Shown: positions 1-8,293 of the stretch, piece after piece
How positions within the stretch are numbered: the stretch's first letter is position 1
How the letters are laid out: the number at the start of each line of letters is the position of its first letter
Origin: Oerskovia douganii
Lineage (GTDB): Bacteria > Actinomycetota > Actinomycetes > Actinomycetales > Cellulomonadaceae
Length of the DNA: 64,000 nt
NCBI RefSeq assembly: GCF_015142735.1
Contig: NZ_JACSPN010000008.1
Location: 52,789-116,788 of the forward strand
Direction of reading: 5' to 3'
Program-made: the position numbers and the translations under genes
The notes under the pieces: model-generated
What the model was told of the DNA's origin: nothing
The model's input: only the letters and a program-made list of their open reading frames with translations
Databases searched by the model: none

Positions 1-1
1 C

Positions 2-586
2 GTGGCAACGCTTGTCCTGGGGGGCACCCCAAGCCGTTCACGTGGTGACTACTGGGCCGAGGGGACGATCGCATGGCTTGCATCTGGCAAGGCCAATGAG
101 TCGCGCGTGTTTGCACCAACGGCATTCATTACGGAAGAGGCATACCGCGCAAGCGCGACGAAGATGATGCCGCGCGGCGCTACGGTGCTTGCGATCACCG
201 GGGCAACGCTTGGTCAGATTGCGCGACTCGAGATTGAGGCGTGTGGCAATCAGTCGCTGGTTGGAATTTGGGGGGATGGGCCGGAGCTCACTGATTGGCT
301 CCATTTTGCTGTTCGGTCGCGAGTTGGCGTCTTGCTTCAAGGGGCGACGGGAGCGGCGCAGCAGCACGTAAACAAGAATGACGTGGCGGCGCTTCGAGTG
401 CCGCTTATCCCTCGACGTGAACTCCTGGCATGGGCTGCCCAAGTCTCGCCACTGCTGGCGGTCGCGAGTATGGCTGGTGAGGAGAATCGCTCCCTCGCCG
501 CCACCCGCGACACCCTGCTCCCGCAGCTCATGTCCGGCAAGCTCCGCGTCAAGGAGGCCGAGCGCATCGTCTCCGAGGTCGCCTGA
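2..586 (+). CDS. hsdS: Type I restriction-modification specificity subunit, C-terminal part (cut by window edge)
   Basis: HsdS recognises the target DNA for a type I restriction-modification complex, working with HsdM and HsdR. The visible 194 residues start inside the family: residues 6-30 (GGTPSRSRGDYW, then IAWLASG) match the conserved opening of a target recognition domain, and the end (RDTLLPQLMSGKLRV) is the usual C-terminal conserved helix. The GTG at base 2 is probably internal, since full HsdS proteins have about 400 residues and two recognition domains; the rest and hsdM should lie to the left. The recognition-domain part (up to about 450) is visibly lower in GC than the tail, as is common for these exchangeable domains. 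The matching hsdR lies 2.8 kb downstream at 3418. Confidence 0.88.
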   Translation: MATLVLGGTPSRSRGDYWAEGTIAWLASGKANESRVFAPTAFITEEAYRASATKMMPRGATVLAITGATLGQIARLEIEACGNQSLVGIWGDGPELTDWLHFAVRSRVGVLLQGATGAAQQHVNKNDVAALRVPLIPRRELLAWAAQVSPLLAVASMAGEENRSLAATRDTLLPQLMSGKLRVKEAERIVSEVA

Positions 587-616
587 CCGCGATCCGCGAC
601 GCCGCCGCGATCCTGT

Positions 617-683
617 GTGATCGAGATACGGCCAACGGGGGTCGTAGCGCCTGATCAGCCCCCGTTGGCCGCATCTCGATCAC
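617..683. repeat. Long palindrome A (REP-like element or terminator) after hsdS
   Basis: Two 25-base arms (617-641 and 659-683) pair with a single mismatch around a 17-base loop. The arm contains CGGCCAACGGGGG. It starts 30 bases after the hsdS stop, so it could end that transcript. There is no T-run after it, which is normal in this GC range. It resembles in design, but not in sequence, the palindromes at 8069 and 20491. Confidence 0.8.
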
Positions 684-775
684 CGCTCATCTCGACCGAC
701 CCTCCCGGAGGCGGCGATGTCGTCGTCGCCCGATCTCCCCTGCCCGCCGCACCCTTCACCCGACAGCAGGAAGTC

Positions 776-1459
776 ATGAACCATCACGCCGGCGTCACTG
801 ACGTGGCGCCCGAGGCGGGTGCCGCCCCCGCCGGACCCGATCCACGAACGTGCCCGGCGCCGTCGGGCCGGAAGCGGTGGCTGCTGCTGGTCGTCGTCCT
901 CCCGATTGGCGCCCTCGGACTCCTCGGAGGACCCGCCGTGGCGGTCGCCCTGCTCTCGAGCCTCGTCTGGTTCGTGGTGAGCGCTGTCCTCTTCGGCCGA
1001 CACCTGGACTACCGTCGCCCACGCCGGCCGCATCGCACGGTCGCGAAGCTGGGACACGTCCGGCGCGAGCCTCCGCGGCAGATCCCGCTGCTCTCGCGGG
1101 TGTGCGTGATCTGTGGCCGGCAGCTTACCAACGGCGAGAGCATGCGAGCCCGGGTCGGCTCGACGTGCATCAAGCGCTACGGCCCGCGCTACGCCCACCA
1201 GGTGAACCCGGACCACGGCGTCTGGGTCGCCGAGATGGTTCGCGCGCGGGCCGATCAGGCGGAACGCCAGGCTCGTCTCAACGTCGAGTTCGACCGCGCG
1301 ACCGCCGCGTACCCGGGGCTCGTCGCGGCCTGGGAGGCCGAGAGAGCATCGGAGACCGGGCGCCTCCGACGGGATGCCCGTCGGCGAGCCGCCCCGATGC
1401 TCGTCTCGTCGATCGCGGCGTGTCTCGCCTCTGTCGTGGTCGCGGAATTCTTCGGATAG
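776..1459 (+). CDS. Membrane protein with a CxxCGR (DUF6011-like) cysteine motif
   Basis: A 227-residue protein of unknown function. The start at 776 is chosen because AGGAAG lies just upstream; the frame stays open further up, but that part runs through palindrome A. Two hydrophobic segments near residues 34-72 suggest membrane anchoring, followed by a basic stretch. The centre has CVICGRQLTNGESM and then GSTCIKRYG, a pattern like the small DUF6011 zinc-binding motif (CxxCGRxL...GxxC). The second half is rich in Arg, Ala and Glu and probably helical, and the last 20 residues are hydrophobic again. It lies between hsdS and hsdR but nothing in it suggests a restriction function. Confidence 0.65.
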   Translation: MNHHAGVTDVAPEAGAAPAGPDPRTCPAPSGRKRWLLLVVVLPIGALGLLGGPAVAVALLSSLVWFVVSAVLFGRHLDYRRPRRPHRTVAKLGHVRREPPRQIPLLSRVCVICGRQLTNGESMRARVGSTCIKRYGPRYAHQVNPDHGVWVAEMVRARADQAERQARLNVEFDRATAAYPGLVAAWEAERASETGRLRRDARRRAAPMLVSSIAACLASVVVAEFFG

Positions 1460-1553
1460 TTCACCCGGCCGACCCTGTCCGACGGTGACGGAGGTGACTA
1501 ATATCGGGCCCGCTGAGCACAAGACGATCGAAGCGTAGAAGGAGCGGAACGCG

Positions 1554-1952
1554 GTGCGGAGAACAGCTGGGCTCGTCGCCTTGTCATTCCTGGGACTCCT
1601 GACGACGGGCTGCGCCGCCTACGTGCCGGGCGGAAGCGGGTCCCATGGAATCTGGGCCGACGACACTGACGACTTCGGAAACTACGAAGAGCCTGCGATC
1701 TACGTACCAGAAGAGGGTGTCCCGGACGAGTACGACCTGGAATACCAGTGGGAACAGATGGCGCCCGAACAGCCGGCAGCCTGGTCGTGCTATCTCTCGA
1801 TCACCTTCAACGAGGACTGGCACGACGACGTCGAGTGCAGCAACGGAATCGACTTCGACAGGCCGTACCTGCGTGAGTGGGACGGCTTCGTGACCGAGGA
1901 CGAGCTCATGCAGTCCGCCCTGGAGTACGAGAACGCGCTCAACGGGGGCTGA
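1554..1952 (+). CDS. Small putative lipoprotein
   Basis: A 132-residue acidic protein with a typical lipoprotein signal: MRR, a hydrophobic stretch, then LTTGC with the acylated cysteine at residue 20. The mature part is rich in Asp, Glu, Tyr and Trp and contains two further cysteines (WSCYLS and DVECSNG) that could form a disulfide. The GTG start follows AAGGAG at a good distance. No family was recognised. It is convergent with the DUF2510 gene on the other strand. Confidence 0.68.
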   Translation: MRRTAGLVALSFLGLLTTGCAAYVPGGSGSHGIWADDTDDFGNYEEPAIYVPEEGVPDEYDLEYQWEQMAPEQPAAWSCYLSITFNEDWHDDVECSNGIDFDRPYLREWDGFVTEDELMQSALEYENALNGG

Positions 1953-1987
1953 ACATGTCTTCGGTGAGCGCCTCCGACCGGAACCTG

Positions 1988-2272
1988 CTACGTGCAGTAG
2001 TGCGGGCTCTCTCCGCAGACGACTCCCTGAGCGATATTCGCGAAGAACGCAACGAGGGCGACGACGCCGAGGATCATCGCGACGATCACGCACAGGAGGA
2101 GGATCGCGCCCACCACGATCAGCACGATCGAAACCGTGCTCAGCTTCCGGGGGCTTGGAGACGGCACGCTGGTCTGGACGGCCCGTGAGTGCTGGGTCCA
2201 CTGCTGCCCGTCGAACCAGCGCACCAGCCGCGGGTCGTACGGGTCGGGGTACCAGCCGGGCTGGTGGGTCAC
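1988..2272 (-). CDS. DUF2510 domain membrane protein
   Basis: A 94-residue protein that begins with the DUF2510 signature GWYPDPYDPRLVRWFDGQQW, common in actinobacterial membrane proteins and thought to be a small interaction or recruitment domain. A proline/serine linker leads to one long hydrophobic segment (about residues 45-78) and a short tail with two cysteines. GAGGAG precedes the ATG. It is encoded against the neighbouring genes, so it has its own promoter. Its role is unknown. Confidence 0.72.
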   Translation of the reverse strand: MTHQPGWYPDPYDPRLVRWFDGQQWTQHSRAVQTSVPSPSPRKLSTVSIVLIVVGAILLLCVIVAMILGVVALVAFFANIAQGVVCGESPHYCT

Positions 2273-2503
2273 GGTGTTCTCCTCGGCTGTGATGGCGACT
2301 TCCGTGCTCAGGTGCTCGGCGTCGACGGCTGGGATGCGGCTCGCCGGGCACCGCCGACTGTCACCTGCAGACGCTACCGGCCATCGCGATCTATCTGATC
2401 ATCCCCTTATCGCAGCACTCGTCGCGCCCCACCCCTGCGCCGCAGAGACTGAGCACGGGGGCGATCCCCTGAACCCCGTTCCACCCTGATCCCAGGAGAA
2501 GCC

Positions 2504-3061
2504 ATGACTGACCAGCCCACCCCGCCCGTCCCGGACAGCGGCGAACCCGCTGCCGACGTTCCGCCGCCCCCGTCGCCAACCGACGCACAGGTCTGGGCGG
2601 CGTCGACGGGAGAGGGGAGCCCCGCCGTCGGGCCGGGGAAGCGACCCACATGGGTGCTGCCCGTCGTGACGGGAGTGATCGGACTCGTCGTCGGTGCCGG
2701 CGGCATGGCCGCGATCGGCGCGGGGCAGGCTGCGGCAGCGAGGACGGCTCAGAGCGCGGTGCTCACGGACGCTGTCGAGACCTGCGACCTCGCAGGCGAT
2801 CCGTGGTTCGTCGTGGCCGACGAAGGATCCACCCTGACGTTCGACAACAAGGGGGAGGACCAGCTCACCGGCGGCGCGCTCGAGGATCTCGTCTGTGTGC
2901 TCGACGCGCTCGAGGCGCCGTCCAGCGTGCTCTCCCACATGGGGCAGACGACGTCCATGGACGGGCGCCAGGAGGAGAGCTGGGACGGCATCACGGTCGC
3001 CTGGTCATATCACCCGGACCGGGGGATGGACGGGGTCGTGACGGTGGAGGCGGCGTTGTGA
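2504..3061 (+). CDS. Proline-rich single-pass membrane protein, unknown function
   Basis: A 185-residue protein with a proline-rich cytoplasmic start (residues 1-45), one transmembrane segment (about 50-72) and an extracytoplasmic domain of about 110 residues with two cysteines (VETCDLAG and DLVCVLDA) that could pair. The ATG follows AGGAGAAGCC. The stop overlaps the next start by one base (TGATG at 3059-3063), so the two genes are probably co-translated. No family was recognised. Confidence 0.66.
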   Translation: MTDQPTPPVPDSGEPAADVPPPPSPTDAQVWAASTGEGSPAVGPGKRPTWVLPVVTGVIGLVVGAGGMAAIGAGQAAAARTAQSAVLTDAVETCDLAGDPWFVVADEGSTLTFDNKGEDQLTGGALEDLVCVLDALEAPSSVLSHMGQTTSMDGRQEESWDGITVAWSYHPDRGMDGVVTVEAAL

Positions 3062-3279
3062 TGAGCGACCGGACGAGCAGGAGCAGGTCCACGAGCGCGA
3101 CCACGAGCAAGGCCCAGCGCAAGGCGGACGCCGAGCGGGCAGAGCGCGAGGAGATGTTCTCCTTTGCCCCCGAGATCCTGGGTATGGCGGCGCCGCTGCC
3201 ACGGAAGGTGGCCGGCAGTGAGCACGTCGAGCCGGCGACAGCCACTCGAAGGCCGGCCGCGCGGGGCACACGCCGATAA
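3061..3279 (+). CDS. Small basic protein coupled to the upstream membrane protein
   Basis: A 72-residue, strongly basic, Ser/Thr/Arg-rich protein (MSDRTSRSRST at the start) with a short hydrophobic core, MFSFAPEILGMAAPLP, and a basic tail. The one-base TGATG overlap with the upstream gene and the downstream position of hsdR suggest a short operon. It is probably cytoplasmic, as no signal peptide is visible. Function unknown. Confidence 0.5.
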   Translation: MSDRTSRSRSTSATTSKAQRKADAERAEREEMFSFAPEILGMAAPLPRKVAGSEHVEPATATRRPAARGTRR

Positions 3280-3417
3280 CCCCCATATCACTTCACCCAC
3301 CGCGCCCCGCCACGAGACCACCAAGAATGAGTCATGGCGCCGATAGGCTCCGGACCAGCACCGCAGCACCCCAGCACCCCAGCGCAGCAGTCGCCGCACC
3401 GACATCACGGAGGATCC

Positions 3418-6400
3418 ATGAAGCTCACCGAGGACGCCTGGGAACACCTGGCCCTCGACGACCTGGGCGAGCTCTTCTGGACCGTGAAGCACGGCAAGGA
3501 GATCGCGCCCGGGGCGAGCGCCGCCGTCGGGCCGGACGGGCACCCCGTCCCCGAGCGCGAGTCGTGGGACGAGCTCCTCATCCCCACCCGCCTACGCACC
3601 GCGCTGCGCGCTCTCAACCCGGACGTGCCGCGCGAGTACCTCGACCAGGCGCTCGCCGCGATCGTCGCCCCGACGTCGAACGACGCGATCGCCGAGAATA
3701 AGCGCGTCCACGACTTCCTGACCGACGGGTTCCGTGGCATCAGCTACATCGACGTCGAGGGCATTGAGCAGAACCCGACCATCCGCCTCGTGAGCAGCGA
3801 ACCGTCGGAGAACGACTGGCTCGCGGCGAACCAGGTCACGGTCGTGCGCGGCGACGTCGAACGGCGCTTCGACGTGGTCCTGTACCTCAACGGGATGCCC
3901 GTCAGCGTGATCGAGCTCAAGAACGCGGGCACCAGGGCAGCCGACCTCGCCGCGGCCCACGCCCAGGTCGCGACCTACGTCCGTGAGCTGCCGCTGGTCT
4001 TCCGTTTCGTCGTGCTGACCGTCCTCTCCGACGGCATCACCGCGCGCTACGGCACGCCCTTCACGCCGTTCAACCACTTCTCGCCGTGGAACGTCGACGA
4101 CGACGGCCGCCCCGTCGGGCCGTCCGGCCGTCCGGAAGGCGTGCAGGGGCCCGACGGCGACACGCCCGCCGAGGACGAGCCCGTCACCGCGCTGCGGCTC
4201 GCCCTCTACGGGTTGTTCGACCAGCTCCGCTTCCTCCAGCTGCTGCACGGATACGTCGCGTTCGACGAGGGGAGCGAAGGGCTCAGCAAGCGCGTCGCCA
4301 AGCCTCACCAGTACTTCGCGGTCTCCAAGGCGATCGAGAAGACCATCACCGCGGTCGCGTCCGACGGCAAGGCGGGCGTCGTCTGGCACACCCAGGGCTC
4401 GGGCAAGTCCATGGAGATGGAGCTCTACACCAACCAGGTCATGCGGCACCCTCGGTTGCGCAACCCCACGGTCGTCGTCGTGACCGACCGCACCGAGCTC
4501 GACGGCCAGCTCTACGAGACCTTCCGGCGCAGCCAGCTGCTGCCCGAGGAACCCCGTCAGATCCGCCGTCGCGAGGAGCTGCGGACCGAGCTCGCCGGCC
4601 GGGTGACCGGCGGCATCTACTTCACGACCCTGCAGAAGTTCGGGCTCTCGCCCGCCGAGAAGCAGGCAGGCACCAAGCACCCGCTGCTGTCCGACCGGCG
4701 CAACATCGTCGTCGTCGTCGACGAGGCCCACCGCAGCCACTACGACGACCTCGACGGCTACGCCTGGCACCTCAAGAGCGCCCTCCCGCACGCCACGCTC
4801 ATCGCGTTCACCGGGACACCCATCAGCACCGCCGAACGTGACACGCGCGCGGTGTTCGGCGAGGACATCGACGTCTACGACCTCTCGCGCGCAGTGCACG
4901 ACGGCGCCACGGTCCCCGTGTACTTCGACTCCCGTCTCGTGAAGGTCGACTTCGTCGACGGCGCCGACGAGTCCACGATCGACGCGGCCGCCGACGAGAT
5001 GACCACGGGGCTCGACGACGCCGAGCGCCGCCGCATCGAGTCGAGCGTCGCGGTCGTCAACGCGATCTACGGTGCCCCGGCCCGACTGGAGGCGCTCGCG
5101 GCCGACCTCGTCGCGCACTGGGAAGGGCGCCGGGCCGCGATGTTCGAGTCGCTTGGCCGCGCCGGTCACGAACGCACCCCGGGCAAGGCGCTGGTCGTCG
5201 GCGCGACCCGCGAGATCTGTGCACGGCTCTACAGCGAGATCGTCACCCTGCGCCCCGACTGGCACTCCGACGACCTGGCCACCGGAAAGATCAAGGTCGT
5301 CTACTCGGGGACGCCGTCGGATCCCGCGCCCATCAGCGATCACGTGCGGCGCGACAGCGAGAACGCGGCCATCAAGCAGCGGCTCAAGGACCCCGACGAC
5401 GAGCTCGAGATCGTGATCGTCAAGGACATGATGCTCACGGGGTTCGACTCCCCGCCCCTGCACACCCTCTACCTCGACCGGCCCATCAAGGGCGCTCTGC
5501 TCATGCAGACGCTCGCCCGCGTCAACCGCACGTTCCGCGGCAAGACCGCAGGCCTGCTGGTCGCCTACGCCCCCGTCGCGGAGAACCTCGCCGCCGCGCT
5601 GCGCGAGTACTCGCCCCAGGACCAGAAGACCCGACCCCTCGGACGCCGGGTCGAGGAAGCCGTCGCGCTGGCCGAGCTGCTCGTGACCCAGGTGCGTGCG
5701 ACGCTCTCCGGGTTCGACTGGCGCGCACGGCTCGCCGTGGACGACAAGCGCGCGTACGTCCTGGCCGTCCACGCGACCGTGAACCACCTGCGCGACCCGG
5801 GCACGGTCGGCAACCGGCCGCAGGACGTCGAGGACGGCAGCGACACGCTCGGCGCGACCTTCCGCCGTCAGGCGGGTCAGCTGCACAGGGCCTGGGCCCT
5901 CGCCGGGGGAGCGGACCACCTCACCGACATCGCCGACGACGTGCGGTTCTTCGAGGAGGTGCGCGTCTGGATGGGGAAGTTCGACGCCGAGGACCGCCAG
6001 GCGCGGGGCGAGGCGATCCCCGACGACGTCCAGCGCATGCTGAACCAGCTCGTCGCCGAGAGCGTCGACTCGGGCGAGGTGCTCGACATCTACCAGGCGG
6101 CCGGCATGGAGTCGCCGCGCATCGACGAGATCGACACGTCCTTCCTCGCGACGGCCACGCACGCCGAGAACCCGCACCTCGCGATCGAGGCGCTCCGCAA
6201 GGTGATCCAGGAGGAGTCGCGCGCCGCGACCCGTAACAACCTGGTGCGCCAGCGCGCGTTCTCCGACCGGCTCAACGAGCTCATGACGCGGTACACCAAC
6301 TCCAACCTCACGTCCGCCGAGGTGATCGCAGCACTCATCGAGATGGCGCACGAGGTCTCGGCCGAAGGTGACCGCGGTGCCCGGTTCTCCCCGCCCCTCA

Positions 6401-6699
6401 CGAGCGACGAGCTCGCGTTCTACGACGCGGTCCGGGCCAACGAGTCGGCCGTCGAGGTCCAGGGGGACGGGGTCCTCGCCGACATCGCCCGCGAGCTCCT
6501 CACAGTCCTGCGGCGCGACGTGCGCACCGACTGGACCGTGCGCGAGGACGTGCGTGCCAAGCTGCGCTCCTCGATCAAGCGGCTCCTCGTCAAGCACGGC
6601 TACCCGCCGGACAAGCAGCCCGGAGCGATCAAGCTCGTCATGGAACAGATGGAGTCGATGGCCCCGCGCTACGCGGAGCGCGAGGAGGGGGCGGCGTGA
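3418..6699 (+). CDS. hsdR: Type I restriction enzyme, restriction/translocase subunit
   Basis: HsdR translocates DNA and cuts it when the HsdM/HsdS complex meets an unmethylated site. The 1093-residue length is normal for the family. The nuclease site is visible as D152, E166 and K168 (VIELKNAG). The SF2 motor follows: Walker A QGSGKS with K330, DEAH at 435-438, FTGTP at 464-468 and motif VI QTLARVNR at 697-704. The C-terminal 300 residues are the helical region that binds the methylase. The ATG follows CGGAGGATCC. All key residues are present, so the subunit should work if hsdM and the rest of hsdS are intact to the left. The last codons overlap a 15-codon frame (GTGA). Confidence 0.95.
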   Translation: MKLTEDAWEHLALDDLGELFWTVKHGKEIAPGASAAVGPDGHPVPERESWDELLIPTRLRTALRALNPDVPREYLDQALAAIVAPTSNDAIAENKRVHDFLTDGFRGISYIDVEGIEQNPTIRLVSSEPSENDWLAANQVTVVRGDVERRFDVVLYLNGMPVSVIELKNAGTRAADLAAAHAQVATYVRELPLVFRFVVLTVLSDGITARYGTPFTPFNHFSPWNVDDDGRPVGPSGRPEGVQGPDGDTPAEDEPVTALRLALYGLFDQLRFLQLLHGYVAFDEGSEGLSKRVAKPHQYFAVSKAIEKTITAVASDGKAGVVWHTQGSGKSMEMELYTNQVMRHPRLRNPTVVVVTDRTELDGQLYETFRRSQLLPEEPRQIRRREELRTELAGRVTGGIYFTTLQKFGLSPAEKQAGTKHPLLSDRRNIVVVVDEAHRSHYDDLDGYAWHLKSALPHATLIAFTGTPISTAERDTRAVFGEDIDVYDLSRAVHDGATVPVYFDSRLVKVDFVDGADESTIDAAADEMTTGLDDAERRRIESSVAVVNAIYGAPARLEALAADLVAHWEGRRAAMFESLGRAGHERTPGKALVVGATREICARLYSEIVTLRPDWHSDDLATGKIKVVYSGTPSDPAPISDHVRRDSENAAIKQRLKDPDDELEIVIVKDMMLTGFDSPPLHTLYLDRPIKGALLMQTLARVNRTFRGKTAGLLVAYAPVAENLAAALREYSPQDQKTRPLGRRVEEAVALAELLVTQVRATLSGFDWRARLAVDDKRAYVLAVHATVNHLRDPGTVGNRPQDVEDGSDTLGATFRRQAGQLHRAWALAGGADHLTDIADDVRFFEEVRVWMGKFDAEDRQARGEAIPDDVQRMLNQLVAESVDSGEVLDIYQAAGMESPRIDEIDTSFLATATHAENPHLAIEALRKVIQEESRAATRNNLVRQRAFSDRLNELMTRYTNSNLTSAEVIAALIEMAHEVSAEGDRGARFSPPLTSDELAFYDAVRANESAVEVQGDGVLADIARELLTVLRRDVRTDWTVREDVRAKLRSSIKRLLVKHGYPPDKQPGAIKLVMEQMESMAPRYAEREEGAA

Positions 6700-6743
6700 T
6701 CGAGCTCGACGTCCCGCAGTTCACCTCCCAGGTGGTGGGGTGA
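6696..6743 (+). pseudogene. 15-codon frame coupled to hsdR, probable remnant of a lost gene
   Basis: A GTG overlaps the hsdR stop (GTGA at 6696-6699) and opens a short frame, MIELDVPQFTSQVVG, that stops at 6741-6743 where the next gene begins (TGATG). Many actinobacterial hsdR genes are followed, with this kind of overlap, by a YgjP-like M48 metallopeptidase gene. From memory its N-terminus is of this type, so I read this as the first codons of that gene, cut by replacement with the lower-GC gene downstream. Without a search it could also be a short coupling peptide. Confidence 0.35.
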
Positions 6744-7363
6744 TGACCCCGTGGATTCCCTTGATGGTCGCCGGAGTCTCGCTGCTCTCGAGCGTGAACA
6801 TTGTGGGCATACTCAGCTACGAAGCCCGACGGCGCCGACGGATCGCTACATATCTGGCACTAGCGCGTGAGTTTCCAGCGGAGTCCTATGAAGCGAGGGC
6901 CTTTGCTGTGGTAGCACGAGACACGGCGGCTGATCTCGCGACGTTTCGACTTGTGCGGCCCTTGTCCGGGGGCCGGCTGCTTCTGTGGATCAGCCTCTTG
7001 ATACTCGTCCTCGTCGAGGCGTTCAATGTCGTCACCGACATGCGTGAGGGACGGCCAGCTCCGGCTGAAAGCCTCCTGGTGGTGGGGATGAGTGTCGTGG
7101 CGGTCTTCCTTGAGGTTCTCCTCGCGTCTGTGCATCGACGGGTGCGTGCTTCTCTCGTCGAGGACGGTTGGTATCTCGATATCGCCGACACGACCTACCT
7201 CACGACCAGCCGCACTCGCGCGTTCTTCGACGGTCCGAGGATGATCCACCTGGACGAGCGACGGAAGGAAATTGCGAGACAGCAGGCCGCGGGTGGGGTG
7301 TCGCGGACGACAGAACGCGCCGAGTCATGGCAGACGTTGTTACGCCGCATGCTCCTCGGCTGA
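6743..7363 (+). CDS. Membrane protein of unknown function, lower GC than surroundings
   Basis: A 206-residue protein with three hydrophobic segments: about residues 5-27, 77-96 and 110-132. The remaining soluble parts are basic and include a C-terminal region of about 70 residues. Codon use is clearly less GC-biased than in hsdR, with third positions A or T common (for example the run around 6800-6900), which suggests recent transfer. The ATG at 6743 overlaps the preceding mini-frame by one base. It sits where a gene coupled to hsdR would be expected. No family recognised. Confidence 0.62.
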   Translation: MTPWIPLMVAGVSLLSSVNIVGILSYEARRRRRIATYLALAREFPAESYEARAFAVVARDTAADLATFRLVRPLSGGRLLLWISLLILVLVEAFNVVTDMREGRPAPAESLLVVGMSVVAVFLEVLLASVHRRVRASLVEDGWYLDIADTTYLTTSRTRAFFDGPRMIHLDERRKEIARQQAAGGVSRTTERAESWQTLLRRMLLG

Positions 7364-7395
7364 GCTTGAGGTCGGGTTCGCGCTCCGTCGTCGGT

Positions 7396-7424
7396 CTGAA
7401 GGGCCCTGGAACGGGGCCCTTCAG
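7396..7424. terminator. Hairpin terminator between convergent genes
   Basis: Two perfect 11-base arms, CTGAAGGGCCC (7396-7406) and its complement (7414-7424), enclose a 7-base loop. It lies 30 bases after the unknown membrane gene and overlaps the end of the opposite-strand helicase fragment, so it could stop transcription from both sides. Confidence 0.7.
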
Positions 7425-7920
7425 CCCGCGAGCCCCAGCGCAACCACGACCTCTTGCTCTCCCACGGCCTCGGGCACGACGATCGCGTCCCGCAGCGTCG
7501 ACTTCTGCTGCAGCAACCGGTCCAGGTTGAGGTCGAACGACGTCGTGTCCGGGTGGAGGGCCATCGGGAGGTAGACGTGCACGGGGCGCGTCTGACCGAT
7601 CCGGTCGATGCGGTCCGTCGCCTGGGCCTCCTTGGCAGGGTTCCAGTGCCGCTCCAGGTGGATCGCATGGTTGGCCCCGACGATCGTCAGCCCCACCCCG
7701 ACCGCGAGCGGCGACATGATGATGACGTTGAAGCCCGGCGCTCGCTCGAACTCCCCGATGATCCCCTTGCGCGTCGCGCCCGCCCCCACCGCGGCGGTGT
7801 CGCCGTTGACGACACGAACCCGCAGCCGGTAGCGCTCCTGCAACCACAGGGCCAGCCGAGCCTGGACCTTCTTGTTGATGACGAACACGATGCCTCGATC
7901 GCGACGTTGTCGGGAGGCTC
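7421..7920 (-). pseudogene. C-terminal fragment of a SNF2-family helicase
   Basis: The translated fragment carries the second RecA lobe of a SNF2/Rad54-type helicase: GIVFVINKKVQARLALWL, then NVIIMSPLAVGVGLTIVGAN, HLERHWNPAKEAQATDR and RIGQTRPVHVY (motifs V and VI), ending in a normal C-terminus. The first lobe with Walker A and the DEAH box is absent; homology stops near 7910-7920, and the codons upstream read as non-homologous sequence. No start or ribosome binding site fits. Such helicases are typical of phage-defence operons, which agrees with the neighbouring restriction genes. I call it a truncated relic. Confidence 0.75.
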
Positions 7921-8237
7921 GCGAAATGGTCCCATGTGAGCGCGAACCGGAGAGAATCCGTCCGGGTGAAATTGCCGGACTCCGGAACTCTGTGGGCGCC
8001 TTCCGCAGCGCTCGCTCTGGCGACGACTCATCACGGGACGTCAACGGGGTTGCTCGCACGACACTGCTGCCGAGCACGAGGTTGCGGCCGTTCTGGGCGC
8101 CCTAGCGACCGCAACCTCGTGCTCGGCTGAGCTGGTCGTCAGTTGATCGGCAGGTTGCGGAGTGGGGGTGGTGAGAGATCGCGGGAGTCGTGGCGGTCAG
8201 GTAACGCCGCCCGGAGTGCATGCCCCACACCGGCCAA
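7921..8237. other. Gene-free stretch with palindrome B
   Basis: About 320 bases between the helicase fragment and the hemerythrin gene terminator. No coding frame with homology or a ribosome binding site was seen. It contains palindrome B at 8069-8127 and otherwise looks like decayed or junction sequence with mixed GC content. It probably marks an edge of the accessory region. Confidence 0.6.
8069..8127. repeat. Long palindrome B (REP-like element)
   Basis: Two 22-base arms (8069-8090, 8106-8127) pair with one mismatch. The arm begins GCCGAGCACGAGGTTGCGG. It shares 17 of 19 positions (consensus GAGMACGAGGTTGYGGTCG) with the arms of the palindrome at 20491-20543, and its first 15 bases recur alone at 20466-20480. 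This makes it a dispersed repeat and not a simple terminator. The loop contains GGGCGCCC. Confidence 0.82.
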
Positions 8238-8283
8238 GTTGTCAGAAGAGCACCGGGGCATACCCCGGTGTGCTTCTGACAAC
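8238..8283. terminator. Hairpin D, terminator of the hemerythrin gene
   Basis: Arms of 21 bases (8238-8258 and 8263-8283) pair at 19 positions around the 4-base loop CATA; the outer arm begins GTTGTCAGAAG. It starts 11 bases after the stop of the hemerythrin gene on the minus strand, where an intrinsic terminator belongs. It may also be a member of a palindrome family like A to C. Confidence 0.72.
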
Positions 8284-8293
8284 CAAGCAGAGG

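Noticed and set aside
680..1522. 280-codon minus-strand frame opposite the CxxCGR protein
   Set aside because: Same length by coincidence; no ribosome binding site and no domain. The plus strand has both.
3592..6597. A 1001-codon open frame antisense to hsdR
   Set aside because: It mirrors the codon bias of hsdR, its translation has Val/Asp/Arg-rich low-complexity composition, and no domain is recognisable.
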